DNA of 6,141 nt from Candidatus Cloacimonadota bacterium (lineage in GTDB: Bacteria; Cloacimonadota; Cloacimonadia; Cloacimonadales; TCS61). The translations under genes were made by a program, and so were the position numbers. Shown in pieces: positions 5,615 through 6,141 of this stretch (position 1 is the first letter of the stretch; each line of letters begins with the position of its first letter). The stretch is taken from positions 1 to 6,141 of the forward strand of contig JACNIV010000063.1 in NCBI GenBank assembly GCA_014382915.1. Direction: 5' to 3'. Below the pieces are notes generated by a model that did not search any database, was not told where the DNA came from, and worked only from the letters and a program-made list of their open reading frames with translations.

Positions 5615-6141
5615 ATGAGAGTTATAATAGCATCAGATTTTCACTTGAAATTTGCGGAAAACCAGGAAGACAAAGAACGTCGGGAAAGGGTTGTTTCTTT
5701 CCTCGATAGCCTTATTGGCAAAACTGATCTTCTAATACTGAATGGAGATATTTTCGATCTCTGGTTCGTATGGAAAAATGTGATTATGAAAGGCTATTTT
5801 CCAATCCTGAAGAAACTTGCTGATCTACGGGAAAGCGGCTGCCGCATTGTTTTCATCGCAGGAAATCATGATTTCTGGTTCAGAGATTTTCTTACCGGTT
5901 TCCTGGATATCGAGATCTATCGGCATGATTTTTTCGAGGAGATCGACGGGAAAAAATTATACGTTTCGCATGGAGACCTCTTCACTACAAACGATTTACG
6001 GTACAAAATTTTCCGGGCTATGATACGTAATAAATTCATCATGAATTTCTATGGTATGCTACACCCTGACCTGGCGTTGGGAATTGGAAAATCTCTCAGC
6101 CGAACTAGCCTTAAACAGCAGGCATCTTCCGATCGGTTAAA
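5615..6141 (+). CDS. lpxH: LpxH-like UDP-2,3-diacylglucosamine pyrophosphatase (partial)
   Basis: The first 175 codons are present and the frame is open at the right edge. The protein is a calcineurin-like metallophosphoesterase with SDFH (7-10), GDIFD (44-48), GNHD (83-86) and SHGD (118-121). The final GHxH motif should lie beyond the window. The sequence around LWFVWKNVIMKGYF, HGDLFTTNDLRYKIFR and HPDLALGIGKSLSR matches the LpxH group of Bacteroidota and relatives. Enterobacterial LpxH has GNRD where this has GNHD. The enzyme would hydrolyse UDP-2,3-diacylglucosamine to lipid X and UMP at the inner face of the cytoplasmic membrane, in lipid A synthesis. The start is supported by TAGGT, which overlaps the stop codon of the DUF4159 gene, 8 bases before the ATG. 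Being in the same operon as the radical SAM gene links that gene to envelope biology. Another metallophosphoesterase is possible but less likely given the LPS genes nearby. Confidence 0.88.
   Translation, partial: MRVIIASDFHLKFAENQEDKERRERVVSFLDSLIGKTDLLILNGDIFDLWFVWKNVIMKGYFPILKKLADLRESGCRIVFIAGNHDFWFRDFLTGFLDIEIYRHDFFEEIDGKKLYVSHGDLFTTNDLRYKIFRAMIRNKFIMNFYGMLHPDLALGIGKSLSRTSLKQQASSDRL

Noticed and set aside
1..6141. tRNA, rRNA, riboswitch or phage/defence genes
   Set aside because: I saw no cloverleaf, conserved rRNA stretch, riboswitch core or typical defence or phage motif on either strand.

Overview
The window reads as part of a Gram-negative (diderm) chromosome devoted mainly to lipopolysaccharide. 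Its proteins resemble those of the FCB assemblage (Bacteroidota and relatives). Three points suggest this: the long OstA-like protein in place of a short LptA, the LptC that is a lipoprotein, and the Bacteroidota-type LpxH (GNHD motif and HPDLAL...SR segment). An uncultured lineage such as Cloacimonadota would fit, but that is a guess from style and is not proven here. The genes are AT-rich (roughly 37-47% GC by hand counts in the LPS genes) and tightly packed.

Layout. Bases 1-372 hold no gene I can support. They carry a block of palindromes: three related ones with centres 30-31 bp apart at 70-153, a perfect 9-bp hairpin at 230-250, and nested inverted repeats at 245-293. Leftward (minus strand) from about 3291 runs a four-gene operon in transcription order: kdsA (KDO-8-phosphate synthase, metal-dependent class), kdsC (KDO-8-phosphate phosphatase), lptC (LPS transport lipoprotein) and an OstA/LptA-like periplasmic protein. 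The kdsA-kdsC gap is 10 bp. kdsC-lptC overlap by 47 bp and lptC-ostA by 23 bp. The lptB gene that often follows is not in the window; the palindromic block lies there instead.

A 129-bp divergent intergenic region with three T-tracts separates this operon from a rightward one. That operon holds a cobalamin-binding-domain radical SAM enzyme of unknown substrate, a secreted DUF4159 protein (4-bp ATGA overlap) and a truncated lpxH-like UDP-2,3-diacylglucosamine pyrophosphatase that runs off the right edge.

How they fit together. KdsA and KdsC make KDO, the inner-core sugar. LpxH makes lipid X for lipid A. LptC and the OstA-like protein carry finished LPS across the periplasm. The radical SAM-DUF4159 pair sits between these functions and is the part whose role is unknown. 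A membrane-lipid or envelope modification is a reasonable hypothesis but is not shown by the sequence.
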